Shown piece after piece: positions 27,768 to 36,479 of a stretch of 64,000 nucleotides of DNA; position 1 is the first letter of the stretch; each line of letters opens with the position of its first letter. Location of the stretch: assembly GCA_963726775.1 (NCBI GenBank), contig CAVSDL010000001.1:930001-994000 (forward strand), written 5' to 3'. The notes beneath the pieces are model-generated. The model saw nothing but the letters and a program-made list of their open reading frames with translations, did not search any database and had not been told where the DNA came from. The position numbers were made by a program, and so were the translations under genes. Origin of the DNA: CAIWHR01 sp963726775. Its GTDB lineage: Bacteria; Pseudomonadota; Gammaproteobacteria; Burkholderiales; Casimicrobiaceae.

Positions 27768-28997
27768 TCAGTTCTTGCGTTCTCCGCCTTGCTGCTCGCC
27801 CTTGTCCTGGCCCTTGTCCTGGCCCTTGTCCTGGCTCTTGTCCTGGCTCTTGCCCTGGCCTTTGTCCTGTCCCTGCGGCTTGGGCGCCTGCTGCTCGCGC
27901 GGAGCCCTTTGCTGCGGTTGTTGCGCCGTCGGCTGTTGGGTCTGCTTCGGCTCCGGTGCCGGCGCCTTGCCTTGCGGCCCCTTGTCCTGTCCTTGCGGCT
28001 TGGGCGCTTGCTGCTCGCGCGGCGCCGCCCTTTGCTGCAGTTGCGGCGTCGTCGGCTGTTGGGTCTGCTTCGGCTCCTGTGCCGGCGCCCTGCCTTGCGG
28101 CCCCTTGTCCTGACCCTGCCCCTTGGGTGCCTGCGCCTCGCGCGGGGCCACTCCTTGCGGCGGCGGCTGCGGGCTTGGAGCCGGGGCGGTTCGACTCCCT
28201 TGTTGCGGAGGAGGCGGCGGGGCGACCGCGGGTCTCTGAGCGTCTCCGGCGCCTCGTTGCGGCGGTTGTGCCGGCGGAGCAGGCAGTGCAGTTTGCTGGG
28301 CAGACGGCGGCCTGGCGGCTCCGCGTTGCTCCTGCGGTGCGGGACTTCGTTCCTGAGGCGCCGACGGCCTTCCCTGCGGGGAGGGCGCGGGCGCACTCGT
28401 ATTTTGTCCCCGCTGCGCCTGATAGTGCTGCTGCACTACGGCGTCCTGCGGCTGGTATCGGTAATTCTGCGTTTGCAGCACCTGTTGCTGCTCGGCGCGC
28501 GGATATCGGTTCCCGGCGTACTGCCGCTGGTACGCGGGCAGCGGCGCCGCCGCGGGCACGGAGCTGCGGTTCCAGTTGTCCCATCCTTGATGGCCCTGCT
28601 GCCACGAATTGCCCCAGTGCTCCCCCCAGCGCGGCGGCGCGTCCGAATGCCATCCGCGAAAATACGGAGGAGGCTGCCGGTAGTAGTGCACGGGAACGCG
28701 CAGGACGAACAGCGGCACCATCTCCGGGGCCACGAGACCCCAGGGTCCGTTGTACCAGGAGCTCGCATACCAGTTGTCCCGTTGGTAGACCCAGTACATT
28801 CCGTCGTAGAAGAAATAGTTCGAGTTCGCCTGCGGAGCGTAGTAGACGGGGTAACCGGGCACCGGGACGAGCTGCGGATAGACGGGAAAGTTGATCCCAA
28901 TGCTGACGCCGGGAAACCCGATTCCGACGCTCACCTGAGCTGCGGCCGATGTGACCGAGCACAGCAGGATCCATAGCACAGCAAGTCCTTTACGCAT
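27768..28997 (-). CDS. Exported Pro/Gln-rich repeat protein
   Basis: A 409-residue protein with a signal peptide (MRKGLAVLWILLCSVTSAAA). An aromatic-rich region rich in Tyr/Trp (residues about 35-150, YFFYDGMYWVYQRDNWYASS) resembles YXWGXW/DUF3300-like envelope proteins. From about residue 200 it becomes low-complexity Pro/Gln/Ala with two 38-40-residue repeats (REQQAPKPQGQDKGPQGKAP, then EPKQTQQPT) and a terminal run of QDKG/QDKS units. Repeat copy number may vary between strains. Function unknown. Confidence 0.8.
   Translation of the reverse strand: MRKGLAVLWILLCSVTSAAAQVSVGIGFPGVSIGINFPVYPQLVPVPGYPVYYAPQANSNYFFYDGMYWVYQRDNWYASSWYNGPWGLVAPEMVPLFVLRVPVHYYRQPPPYFRGWHSDAPPRWGEHWGNSWQQGHQGWDNWNRSSVPAAAPLPAYQRQYAGNRYPRAEQQQVLQTQNYRYQPQDAVVQQHYQAQRGQNTSAPAPSPQGRPSAPQERSPAPQEQRGAARPPSAQQTALPAPPAQPPQRGAGDAQRPAVAPPPPPQQGSRTAPAPSPQPPPQGVAPREAQAPKGQGQDKGPQGRAPAQEPKQTQQPTTPQLQQRAAPREQQAPKPQGQDKGPQGKAPAPEPKQTQQPTAQQPQQRAPREQQAPKPQGQDKGQGKSQDKSQDKGQDKGQDKGEQQGGERKN
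27790..28111. repeat. Coding tandem repeats in the Pro/Gln-rich gene
   Basis: Short 12-bp units (cttgtcctggcc and variants) occupy about 27800-27870. Two longer direct repeats of about 117-120 bp follow at roughly 27875-27990 and 27995-28111. All are in frame and encode the low-complexity C-terminal half of the gene at 27768-28997. Confidence 0.75.
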
Positions 28998-29304
28998 TTT
29001 CTGTCCTTCAGTTCGTCAATCAGGGTCCGGGGCAACCATTGTCAGGAAGCCGAGGCCTTTGCTACCTTCATCGACAACCCCGTCGATGTCTTCTCCGGAG
29101 GGATGAAACCTTCACGAAGGCGCTCCAGGCACGTCCTCCGCCTTTGTCGGCCGATTCAGCGTCCTCTGTGTTGCACAGGCTAACCGCGGCGGCGCGCGAG
29201 GTCTGTACGCCAGCGCACAAATGGCTCGCGGGGCACGCGCTTGCGTAACTGCGGCGCGTTCGTTACTGGCCGGCGATCTGTCGGACTTTGCAAACGAGCA
29301 CCGG
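28998..29304. other. Intergenic region, no gene recognised
   Basis: A 307-bp gap upstream of the Pro/Gln-rich gene and downstream of the GlsB-type gene. No plausible coding frame is seen; it likely contains the promoter for 27768-28997. Confidence 0.4.
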
Positions 29305-29559
29305 CTAGCGCGAGCGACGAACCAGAAAGTGATAGGTGGCGAGCACCACCAGGGAACCCACGATGGCGACAAAGAAGCTGTACAGATTCAGTCCGCTGAC
29401 TCCGGGCATTTGGAAGGTGCTGAAGAGCCAATCCCCGAGCACGGCTCCCGCGATGCCAAGAACCATATCCAATATGGCGCCCTCGCCTGTCCGGTTGACA
29501 ATCTTGCTGGCGACCAATCCGGAGACAAGCCCGAGAACAATCCAACGCAGTATCGACAC
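29305..29559 (-). CDS. GlsB/YeaQ/YmgE family membrane protein
   Basis: An 84-residue protein with three hydrophobic segments. It has the family sequence LRWIVLGLVSGLVASKIV, then a DMVLGIAGAVLGDWLF segment, annotated as transglycosylase-associated protein. I chose the GTG at 29559, which has a GGAG site seven bases upstream; the frame extends further but the extension is unlike the family. Linked to envelope and acid stress in other bacteria. Confidence 0.88.
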   Translation of the reverse strand: MSILRWIVLGLVSGLVASKIVNRTGEGAILDMVLGIAGAVLGDWLFSTFQMPGVSGLNLYSFFVAIVGSLVVLATYHFLVRRSR

Positions 29560-29968
29560 GATAGACTCCGATCCCTGAAACGGTAAGGCCCGGTCATTGA
29601 GACGGAAGTGCGGTGGAACCTTGGAAATCTTGCCGCATGTCCCGGGCGCGCAGTGCAAAGGTCGGCGGTTCAGCCCGTTCTGGACGAACCATAGCCGTGG
29701 CTCGATCGCCGCGGACGTACACCGCTGCAGGTCGCGTCAATACCTCGATTGCAGTCTGCTCGCGTAGACACGTACGGTCGGTGCGGCCGCCCACATTGAT
29801 CATCGGGGCCGCCCGACTGGCGCAAGGCATCGCAACGGCGGACACGAGCGTTGGTGCGATACCGCACAAAGAAACTGACCGATGATCTAGACTATCGCGA
29901 TGGCAGCCGACAGATCGGGCCGCCGCATCGGGAAGTTGCCCTCATCGCCATTGAAGGACACGTCGCGC
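29560..29968. other. Divergent intergenic region, no gene recognised
   Basis: A 409-bp gap between the GlsB-type gene (minus) and the Crp/Fnr gene (plus). No convincing coding frame. An in-frame ATG at 29900 could extend the regulator by 23 residues, but it lacks a ribosome binding site. Confidence 0.4.
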
Positions 29969-30691
29969 ATGGCTGCGGCTGCGCCCCACAATCCCCATCG
30001 GAATCATCTGCTGAGCGCCCTGCCGCCCAGCGACTACGAGCGGCTCGCAGCCCATTTGGAACTGATACCGGTGAAGCTCGGTAACGTCCTCTACGAATCC
30101 GGGGACCAATTGCGGTACGTCTATTTCCCCACCACGTGCATCGTTTCGTTGTTGTACGTCATGGAGGATGGCGCGTCCGCTGAAATTGCCGTCGTAGGCA
30201 ACGAAGGCATACTCGGTATTTCGCTGTTCATGGGCGGCGACACCACGCCCAGCCGCGCCATCGTGCAAAGCGCGGGGCACGCCTTCCGGCTCAGGGCGGG
30301 ATTGCTCAAGGATGAGTTCGGGCGTTTCGGGCCGACGATGCATCTCCTGCTGCGCTATACCCAGGCGCTGATCACCCAGATGGCGCAGACCGCGGTCTGC
30401 AATCGACACCATTCCGTCGATCAGCAATTGTGCCGGTGGCTGTTGCTGAGCCTGGATCGTCTGGCTTCGAACGAACTTTCCATGACGCAGGAATTGATCG
30501 CCAACATGCTGGGCGTGCGTCGCGAGGGTGTCACCGAAGCCGCTGGAAAGTTGCAGGACGCCGGGTTGATTCGTTACGCCCGGGGCAGGATCACCGTGGT
30601 CGATCGCCCGGGTCTGGAGGCGCGGTCCTGCGAGTGCTACCAGGTGGTCAAGACGGAGTTCGATCGTCTCCTGCCGTACGTCGCCGGCTAG
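29969..30691 (+). CDS. Crp/Fnr-family transcriptional regulator
   Basis: A 240-residue regulator with an N-terminal cyclic-nucleotide-binding-like domain (LGNVLYESGDQLRYVYFPTTCIVSLL) and a C-terminal winged helix (MTQELIANMLGVRREGVTEAAGKLQDAGLI). It lacks the cysteine cluster of Fnr. The ATG at 29969 has AAGGA ten bases upstream. Placed among small stress genes, it may control some of them, but no target site is evident to me. Confidence 0.88.
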   Translation: MAAAAPHNPHRNHLLSALPPSDYERLAAHLELIPVKLGNVLYESGDQLRYVYFPTTCIVSLLYVMEDGASAEIAVVGNEGILGISLFMGGDTTPSRAIVQSAGHAFRLRAGLLKDEFGRFGPTMHLLLRYTQALITQMAQTAVCNRHHSVDQQLCRWLLLSLDRLASNELSMTQELIANMLGVRREGVTEAAGKLQDAGLIRYARGRITVVDRPGLEARSCECYQVVKTEFDRLLPYVAG

Positions 30692-30780
30692 GCGCCCGGA
30701 CGATTCCGCTTTGGCGTCCTTGCGCGTTTTCGCGCTAACTGACGCAAGACATCCCGACCTTGATGCCTGACGCGCGGGTG

Positions 30781-31299
30781 TCAGTCGTTCGAAGCGTACG
30801 ATCCGGCAATCACGATCACTCGGCCGCCTGATCGCCAGGCCCGCGGAGTTGCCTCGCTGAAGACCGTCGTCGAGCCGTCACGAAAGCGGACCGTGATTTC
30901 ATAGCCCTTTTCCGCGACAACGTGGGCAGCGCTGGCGGATGCGCCGGCGGAAACACGTCCCGTAACGCGTGCCGCGACAGTGTTTTTTCCGCCGCCGTCG
31001 CCGGCGCGATCGATCTGCCGCATCGATTCGATGACCCCGCATTCGGGGCATGCTGGCTTTCGGTGGTTGACTGTAGCTGACGATACCGCGACGTTCGTTT
31101 GCGGGTCGTGGGAGCGCGTCTCTTTGGATTGGCCCGGGGCTGCACGATAACCGGTCCATGCCCCTTCGTCAGGAACGCTGGCGTACGAGGCCGGGATCGA
31201 TTGCATGATCGCAACGATACCCAGGACCGCCAGCATGCAGACCGCCATTCCACCCGCACACATCGGCACGCATGCCGACCGTTCGAAGTGCCCCCGCAT
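30781..31299 (-). CDS. Membrane-anchored protein of unknown function
   Basis: A 172-residue protein. Residues about 10-35 form one membrane segment (MCAGGMAVCMLAVLGIVAIM). A CPECGVIESMR motif sits near residue 85, and the C-terminal beta-rich region (YEITVRFRDGSTTVFSEATP, then GGRVIVIAG) resembles the C-terminus of SlyB-type glycine-zipper lipoproteins. No glycine zipper is present. An AAGGAA site precedes the ATG at 31299. Confidence 0.7.
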   Translation of the reverse strand: MRGHFERSACVPMCAGGMAVCMLAVLGIVAIMQSIPASYASVPDEGAWTGYRAAPGQSKETRSHDPQTNVAVSSATVNHRKPACPECGVIESMRQIDRAGDGGGKNTVAARVTGRVSAGASASAAHVVAEKGYEITVRFRDGSTTVFSEATPRAWRSGGRVIVIAGSYASND

Positions 31300-31827
31300 T
31301 TCAAGTTCCTTTCGATGTGCGCCACCGCGAGCAATCCTTGCGGCCAACCCTTTCCAAAATCGATTGGGCACCGTGAGAAATGCGGCCGGGCTGCGGACAG
31401 GTGCAAACGGAGCATCAAGCGAGATCGCAGTCGTGTCGGTACGGCAACGCACACTGCGCCCGGGACGGAAGGTCGTCCTCCGCGACCCTGATCGAATCCG
31501 ACATGCACGGCCTGGATCGTGAAACGTGCGCATTTGCAACGAGCGCTTGGGTACCGAGCGCGCACCACGCACGCACGCCGCCGGGCATGCGTCCGGGCCA
31601 GTTTGCACGCCGAACGGACGCAGTGTGCGCTTCCGAACAGACCGCGGACGCGCAGTTGTCCAGACTTCGGTCAGGTGTCGAAGAGCATTGCACGACATGG
31701 GCCTTGTGCTTCGAAAAGAAAAGGCCCGCCGTCTGGATTGACCCGGCATCAGATGACGTTTCGGCCATCCACTTGGCAGTTACGTCAGCCAACAATTCGT
31801 AAACCGAACAGTAAAAAGGTGCATGTC
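31300..31827. other. Intergenic region, no gene recognised
   Basis: A 528-bp divergent gap. Several open frames cross it on both strands, but none has a family resemblance, a ribosome binding site or plausible composition. Confidence 0.4.
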
Positions 31828-31977
31828 ATGCTCTACACGATTGCGGTTGTTCTGCTCATAATGTGGCTCCTCGGTCTCGTCACCTCCTACACTGTGGGTG
31901 GTTTCATTCACATCCTTCTGGTGATCGCGATCGTCATGGTCCTGGTTAACGTCATCAGCGGGCGACGCCCGTTGTGA
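31828..31977 (+). CDS. Lmo0937/DUF5670-type small membrane protein
   Basis: A 49-residue hydrophobic protein, MLYTIAVVLLIMWLLGLVTS, followed by GGFIHILLVIAIVMVLVNVI, which matches the lmo0937 family in length and pattern. An AGGTG site lies seven bases upstream. Two membrane helices; function unknown, often stress-associated. Confidence 0.88.
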   Translation: MLYTIAVVLLIMWLLGLVTSYTVGGFIHILLVIAIVMVLVNVISGRRPL

Positions 31978-32176
31978 CACCTTGCTCGATCCCCGGGACG
32001 GATCGCGCCCGGCTCGCCCTCGTGCGCAGCGGTACGAGCATGCAAAGGGTCCGGCGCGGGCACCGCTTCAAGCGTGACGTACGATTCGCGGGCCCACGGC
32101 GAATGATCTGTCACCGGATGAGTCCCGGGGCATGCGAACCGACATGAGCGACACCAACAGGTAAAGGGGGATACGT

Positions 32177-32527
32177 ATGAACGCGAAAGAATGGGTCACA
32201 TATGTGCAAGGTGATCGGGTCACGACGGACAAGCTGATTGCCGATCTCAAGGTGCTTGCGGCGGACATGGAGCAGTTGCTGAAGGCAACCGCCAGTCAGA
32301 CCGGACAACACGTCGCGCAGGTGCGCGCCAAGGCGGAGGAATCGCTGAAAGCGGTCAAGGTCCGCGCCGCGGATCTGCAGGACGCGGCGCTGGCCAGGAC
32401 GCGAGTGGTTGGTCGGATGACCGACGACTACGTCCGTGCCAATCCCTGGCAGGTCATGGCCATCGGCGCCGCCGCGGGTCTCGTGCTTGGCACTTTGGTT
32501 GCGCGCGGCGGAACGTCGGGTCCGTAG
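32177..32527 (+). CDS. DUF883 (ElaB/YqjD-type) inner-membrane anchored protein
   Basis: A 116-residue protein: a long amphipathic helix rich in Ala/Lys/Glu (KLIADLKVLAADMEQLLKAT) and one C-terminal membrane segment (NPWQVMAIGAAAGLVLGTLV) followed by ARGG, the YqjD/ElaB layout. Such proteins bind ribosomes at the inner membrane in stationary phase. AAAGGGGG lies seven bases before the ATG. Confidence 0.9.
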   Translation: MNAKEWVTYVQGDRVTTDKLIADLKVLAADMEQLLKATASQTGQHVAQVRAKAEESLKAVKVRAADLQDAALARTRVVGRMTDDYVRANPWQVMAIGAAAGLVLGTLVARGGTSGP

Positions 32528-32759
32528 CATTCGACGCGTCGCGAACTGGCGCGAGCAATGCAGCGCAAGTGTGGAACCATTCCTTCTACTGGCGCAGTCT
32601 GCGACCGAAGACGTGTGGGAACACGCCTGCTCCCTGGATCATCAGCATCGCCGCGCAGACTATGTGAATGCCGTTATCGACAAGGTGTTCAACTGGGACG
32701 TTGCCGCTGAAAATCTCGGCTGGTCTCTTGCAGCACAACTCCTTGCGGAGAGGCGATGA
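32528..32759 (+). pseudogene. Internally deleted Fe-superoxide dismutase (sodB) remnant
   Basis: Two pieces of an iron superoxide dismutase are joined directly. At 32554-32611 the frame reads SNAAQVWNHSFYWRSLRPK, the central metal-binding block. From about 32606 the next frame reads EDVWEHACSLDHQHRRADYV, then NAVIDKVFNWDVAAENLG, the C-terminal metal-binding block. The roughly 70-80 residues normally between them and the entire N-terminal half are missing, and the two pieces are in different frames. It directly abuts the DUF883 stop at 32527. This is a dead gene. Confidence 0.8.
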
Positions 32760-32996
32760 TCAGGAGGGCGCGGGCGACTGTGTTCGGGCCAAGCACCCCG
32801 ATGCGTGCGCCAGCGTACAGACGCGACCATGCATCGCGCGTAGTTTCAACTCAAAGGGGACACGCGCCCTTTGCGCCGAGGAACTCACGAGTCGAATGAT
32901 CGATGCCGTGGGTATTCACGCCGTGAATCCTGCGGTCTGGCGTTTCGACCTTCAACAGGTCTTTCGATACCGTTATTTTGACAACAAGGAAATGAC
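32760..32996. other. Intergenic region after the sodB remnant
   Basis: This 237-bp stretch precedes the repeat protein gene at 32997 and should carry its promoter. I see no coding sequence. Confidence 0.4.
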
Positions 32997-33602
32997 ATGT
33001 CCAAACTGATGATTGCATTATTTGTCGCTGCCGGGCTGAGCGTTGCCGGGTCTGGCGCGGCACAAACTTACCCGTCGAAGACTCCTTTGCCGCCGATTAC
33101 AAAGGACAGCTACAACATCGCGAAGACGAACGCCGATGCACAATACAAGATCGACAAGGACGCATGCTCCTCGCTGAGCGGAAATGCAAAGGATATTTGC
33201 GTCGCGGAAGCCAAGGGCAAGGACAACGTCGCCAAGGCCGAAGCGGGAGCCGCCTACGAGAACACACCCAAGGCTCGCGAAACCGCGCGTGTTGCGCACG
33301 CTCAGGCGAACTACAGCGTAGCCATCGAAAAATGCGACGACCTGGCCGGCAACCGCAAGGATGTCTGCGTAAAGGAAGCAAAGGCCGAGTTCATCAAGGG
33401 CAAGGCGGACGCCAAGGTCGACCGCGTCGTGGCCGATGCGCGCCGAGACGTGACGACGAAGCAGGTTGAGGCCAACAAGGAAGCGAACGCCGACAAGCGC
33501 GACGCGGAATACAAGGTGGCGATCGAGAAGTGCGACACATTTGCGGGGCCGGCAAAGGATGCATGCGTCGGCAATGCGAAGGTGCAATACGGCAAGTCCT
33601 GA
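32997..33602 (+). CDS. Exported Lys/Ala-rich protein with cysteine-containing repeats
   Basis: A 201-residue protein with a signal peptide (MSKLMIALFVAAGLSVAGSG, cleavage after AAQ). The mature part has three repeats of the form YKxxxxxCxxxxGxxKDxCVxxAK: around CSSLSGNAKDICVAEAKGK, CDDLAGNRKDVCVKEAKAE and CDTFAGPAKDACVGNAKVQ. They are separated by charged Ala/Lys helices. The paired cysteines in each repeat could form disulfides in the periplasm. Function unknown. A terminator hairpin follows at 33661. Confidence 0.8.
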   Translation: MSKLMIALFVAAGLSVAGSGAAQTYPSKTPLPPITKDSYNIAKTNADAQYKIDKDACSSLSGNAKDICVAEAKGKDNVAKAEAGAAYENTPKARETARVAHAQANYSVAIEKCDDLAGNRKDVCVKEAKAEFIKGKADAKVDRVVADARRDVTTKQVEANKEANADKRDAEYKVAIEKCDTFAGPAKDACVGNAKVQYGKS

Positions 33603-33660
33603 GATCGATGCAAATTTCCCTCGATCGCTTTCTTGCGGGCAGCGTGAGGGATCGGGGATG

Positions 33661-33691
33661 GCGGCCGGGGTTGGTTTTCCCGGCCGCTTTT
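33661..33691 (+). terminator. Rho-independent terminator
   Basis: A nine-bp stem GCGGCCGGG/CCCGGCCGC with a nine-base loop, followed by TTTTC, lies 59 bp after the stop of the repeat protein gene. Confidence 0.75.
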
Positions 33692-33732
33692 CGTCCGGTG
33701 TCCGCCCGCCGTTCGCCCCCTCGTGCCATCCA

Positions 33733-33993
33733 ATGCGAACCTTCGGACAACAGGCCGCGTACGTCGCAGGGCGCCCAGGAGCTTTCACCTTGGGTGTTCT
33801 GCACGCCTTCCGTGCGAATCAAGGGTTGCTGCTGGCGGGTGCCGTCGCGTACTACACGCTGCTGTCGATCGTGCCGCCGCTTATTCTTATGCTGATCGCC
33901 CTGTCGCAGATCATCGCCGAGGGCGAGTTGCTCACCACATTGGGACGATATCTGGAATGGCTGATCGAGGCGCCGCAACCCCTTCTGCCGTAA
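33733..33993 (+). pseudogene. Truncated YihY/BrkB-type membrane protein
   Basis: An 86-residue fragment matching the N-terminus of YihY/virulence-factor-BrkB proteins, which are normally about 280-400 residues. It runs through FRANQGLLLAGAVAYYTLLS, IVPPLILMLIALSQ and LGRYLEWLIEA, then reaches a stop. The remaining membrane helices are absent in all three frames before the PRC-barrel gene, so the gene is deleted rather than merely frameshifted. Confidence 0.75.
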
Positions 33994-34087
33994 CACAACT
34001 CCGGGTGCAGGCCGTGCGCGGGAGGACGATCGACCGAATCGGGTGACGAGCATGTCGTCGGACACGCCGTCGCCGCTTGGGACCTGT

Positions 34088-34495
34088 TCAACCTTTCGTG
34101 CCGAACACGTGCGAAGGGCGTGAAGGGTTCTCGCTGATCTGTGTTGAATCGGCACGTTGCAGCCACGGATCGCTCTTGGGAACCCGCACCGCCGTGAGTT
34201 GCATTTGCGTGACGTCGACGACGCATCGCCGGTAATTGGCGTCGGGTGTCAACGCGCTCCACGGAACGGCAAGCTGCCTTCGTCCGACCCCCATGACGCC
34301 TCCGACCGCCAGCACGGCATGTCGGACACAGCCGGTACGCGTATCGATGACGATTTCCTCGAGCTTGCCGACAAAGTTGTCCTCGGCGTCGTAGACATTG
34401 TTTTCGACCAGACTTTTCACTCCCAAGAGGCAACCATTCCTTGGGGTGTCGACGTTCGTCCGGACCGGCCCAACGCTTCGCATCCTGCCAAACAT
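34088..34495 (-). CDS. PRC-barrel domain protein
   Basis: A 135-residue protein with one PRC-barrel: SLVENNVYDAEDNFVGKLEE, then IVIDTRTGCVRHAVLAVGGV, VGRRQLAVPWSAL. The C-terminal tail is polar. The ATG at 34495 has a GAGGAG site seven bases upstream. PRC-barrel proteins of this sort are common in stress-gene clusters; the role is unknown. Confidence 0.82.
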   Translation of the reverse strand: MFGRMRSVGPVRTNVDTPRNGCLLGVKSLVENNVYDAEDNFVGKLEEIVIDTRTGCVRHAVLAVGGVMGVGRRQLAVPWSALTPDANYRRCVVDVTQMQLTAVRVPKSDPWLQRADSTQISENPSRPSHVFGTKG

Positions 34496-34908
34496 GTGAG
34501 GCTCCTCGAAACATCGATTGCAGAAGGGTGTGGCGGTCCAACACATCGATGGAATCGGTGACGGTGCCAAAATAATCGCATGGCGCCGCGTTGTTGCCGA
34601 CCGTCAGGAGATTTTATGCCGAAATGTTCACTCCGAATGTGCGCTGGCGAACAAAACCACGACATCTAGCAGTCGAGAATGGCGCCGTACCTTGTCGTCC
34701 CGGCAGCCCGGCAATGACGAGCGGTCGTGCAAACGAGCGACCGGGAGCCCGAGAGCCTGCTTCCAGTCGGGAATGGCTAGCTCGGACCGGCGCGGAATCA
34801 ACGGCAGATGCTGTCCTCGGCGAAGTCCGCTATTCCGGTACCATCGCAGCATCCGGCAAGCCGCGATCCTCGTCGCGAAGGCCATACCTCCGTCAAAAGG
34901 AGTACACA
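34496..34908. other. Divergent intergenic region, no gene recognised
   Basis: A 413-bp gap between the PRC-barrel gene and the glucose-6-phosphate dehydrogenase gene. Open frames here look like chance, and no remnant of a known family was found. Confidence 0.4.
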
Positions 34909-36360
34909 TTGCGCACGCTGAACACCGAAGCCTGCCTGTTCGTGATCTTCGGTGCGACCGGTGATCTCATGCACCGCAAGCTGTTGCCGGCGTTGTATCA
35001 ATTGATGAATGACGGGCTTCTGCCCGCGCGCTGCCACGTCTTGGGGATTGGCCGCGACGCAAGGCTCACCGACGAACGCTTCCGGGAGCAGGCGCGGGCG
35101 GCGCTGGGAAAGGCCGGGTTGTCAGCCACGCAAGAGATACGGCGCTGGTGCGAGACCTGCCTGAACTACCAGGGCCTCGGAGAGGGAAGCGCAGCGGACT
35201 ACGCGCGGCTCGCCGCGCGCATGACGGAACTCGAGCGCAAGCGCCGGATGCCGGGCAATCGGGTCCTGCACCTTGCGCTGCCGCCCGGGGCGGCTCCCGG
35301 AACGATCGCCGCGCTGGGGCGCGCAGGCCTCAATCGCGGTCGCGGCTGGACTCGGCTCGTGATCGAGAAACCGTTCGGCCACGACCTCGGGTCTGCGCGC
35401 CGCCTGAACGCACTGGTGCATCGATACTTCGACGAGGCGCAGGTCTATCGCATCGATCACTATCTCGGCAAGGAGTCGGTGCAGAACCTGCTGGCCTTCC
35501 GTTTTGGCAACGCGTTGTTTGAATCGGCGTGGAACCGCGATCACATCAAGAGCGTACAGATCATGGTGGCCGAAGACCTGGGCATCGAGCAACGGGCGCG
35601 CTACTACGAGGATGCGGGGGCTTTGCGGGACATGGTGCAGAATCATCTCACGCAATTGCTCACCCTCACCGCCATGGAAGTTCCCGCTGCATTCGAGGCC
35701 GACAGCATCCGTTTCGAAAAGGTCAAGGTGCTGCGCTCGGTGGCGCCGATCCGCGATGACGCCGTGGTGTTCGGCCAATACGGGCCGGGCATAGCCAGAC
35801 GCAAGAGCCTGGTGGGATACCGGCAGGAACGCGGGGTCAATCTCCGATCGCAGACCGAAACGTTCGTCGCAATGCGACTCGACATCGGCAACTGGCGCTG
35901 GCAGGGTGTGCCGTTCTTTCTGTGCACCGGCAAACGCCTCGACCGGCGGGTCACCGAGATCACGATCAATTTTCGCAGCCCGCCCGTTGCGCTTTTCCGT
36001 TCGCTCGACCGTTGCGCCACGCATACCAATGTGCTCGTCATCACGCTGCAGCCAAACGAAGGTTTCGACCTGTCGTTCGCGGTGAAGTCGCCCGGCGAAC
36101 ACTTCACGCTGCAGACCCAGCGAATGGACTTTCGCTACGCCGAAGCCTTCGGCGCACCGTTATCGGCAGGTTACGAAACCCTGCTGCTGGACGTGGCGCA
36201 AGGTGATCTGACGCTCTTCGTGCACGCCGACGAGGCCGAGGCGTCGTGGCGCCTTTATACGCCATTGTTGCGCCGTCGGCGGCGGCTGCACTTCTATCCC
36301 GCGGGCGGCGGCGGTCCGGCCGCGGCGAGCCGATTGGTGAATCCTGCACTGCTGCACTGA
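34909..36360 (+). CDS. zwf: Glucose-6-phosphate 1-dehydrogenase
   Basis: A 483-residue enzyme, normal length. The N-terminal nucleotide-binding motif is FGATGDLMHRK, and the active-site signature RIDHYLGKE is at residues 181-189 with the catalytic-type histidine further on. The TTG at 34909 has an AAGGAG site seven bases upstream, better than any ATG in the frame. It oxidises glucose-6-phosphate in the oxidative pentose phosphate/Entner-Doudoroff route. Neighbouring pathway genes such as pgl, edd and gnd are not adjacent. The beta-1,2-glucan synthase remnant follows on the same strand. Confidence 0.95.
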   Translation: MRTLNTEACLFVIFGATGDLMHRKLLPALYQLMNDGLLPARCHVLGIGRDARLTDERFREQARAALGKAGLSATQEIRRWCETCLNYQGLGEGSAADYARLAARMTELERKRRMPGNRVLHLALPPGAAPGTIAALGRAGLNRGRGWTRLVIEKPFGHDLGSARRLNALVHRYFDEAQVYRIDHYLGKESVQNLLAFRFGNALFESAWNRDHIKSVQIMVAEDLGIEQRARYYEDAGALRDMVQNHLTQLLTLTAMEVPAAFEADSIRFEKVKVLRSVAPIRDDAVVFGQYGPGIARRKSLVGYRQERGVNLRSQTETFVAMRLDIGNWRWQGVPFFLCTGKRLDRRVTEITINFRSPPVALFRSLDRCATHTNVLVITLQPNEGFDLSFAVKSPGEHFTLQTQRMDFRYAEAFGAPLSAGYETLLLDVAQGDLTLFVHADEAEASWRLYTPLLRRRRRLHFYPAGGGGPAAASRLVNPALLH

Positions 36361-36479
36361 TAGGCGACGCGGATGAGTCGGCTCCATAATTCGGTGTGCG
36401 ACAGACCGCCTGAACCGGCGCGACGAGGCAGCGGCAGCCTTCACGAAAGCCCGCCCTTGATGGAAGGTCTCGGTGATCC

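Noticed and set aside
31415..31795. 126-codon minus-strand ORF in the gap before the lmo0937-type gene
   Set aside because: No ribosome binding site, no hydrophobic or domain pattern, and scattered cysteines and prolines typical of chance frames.
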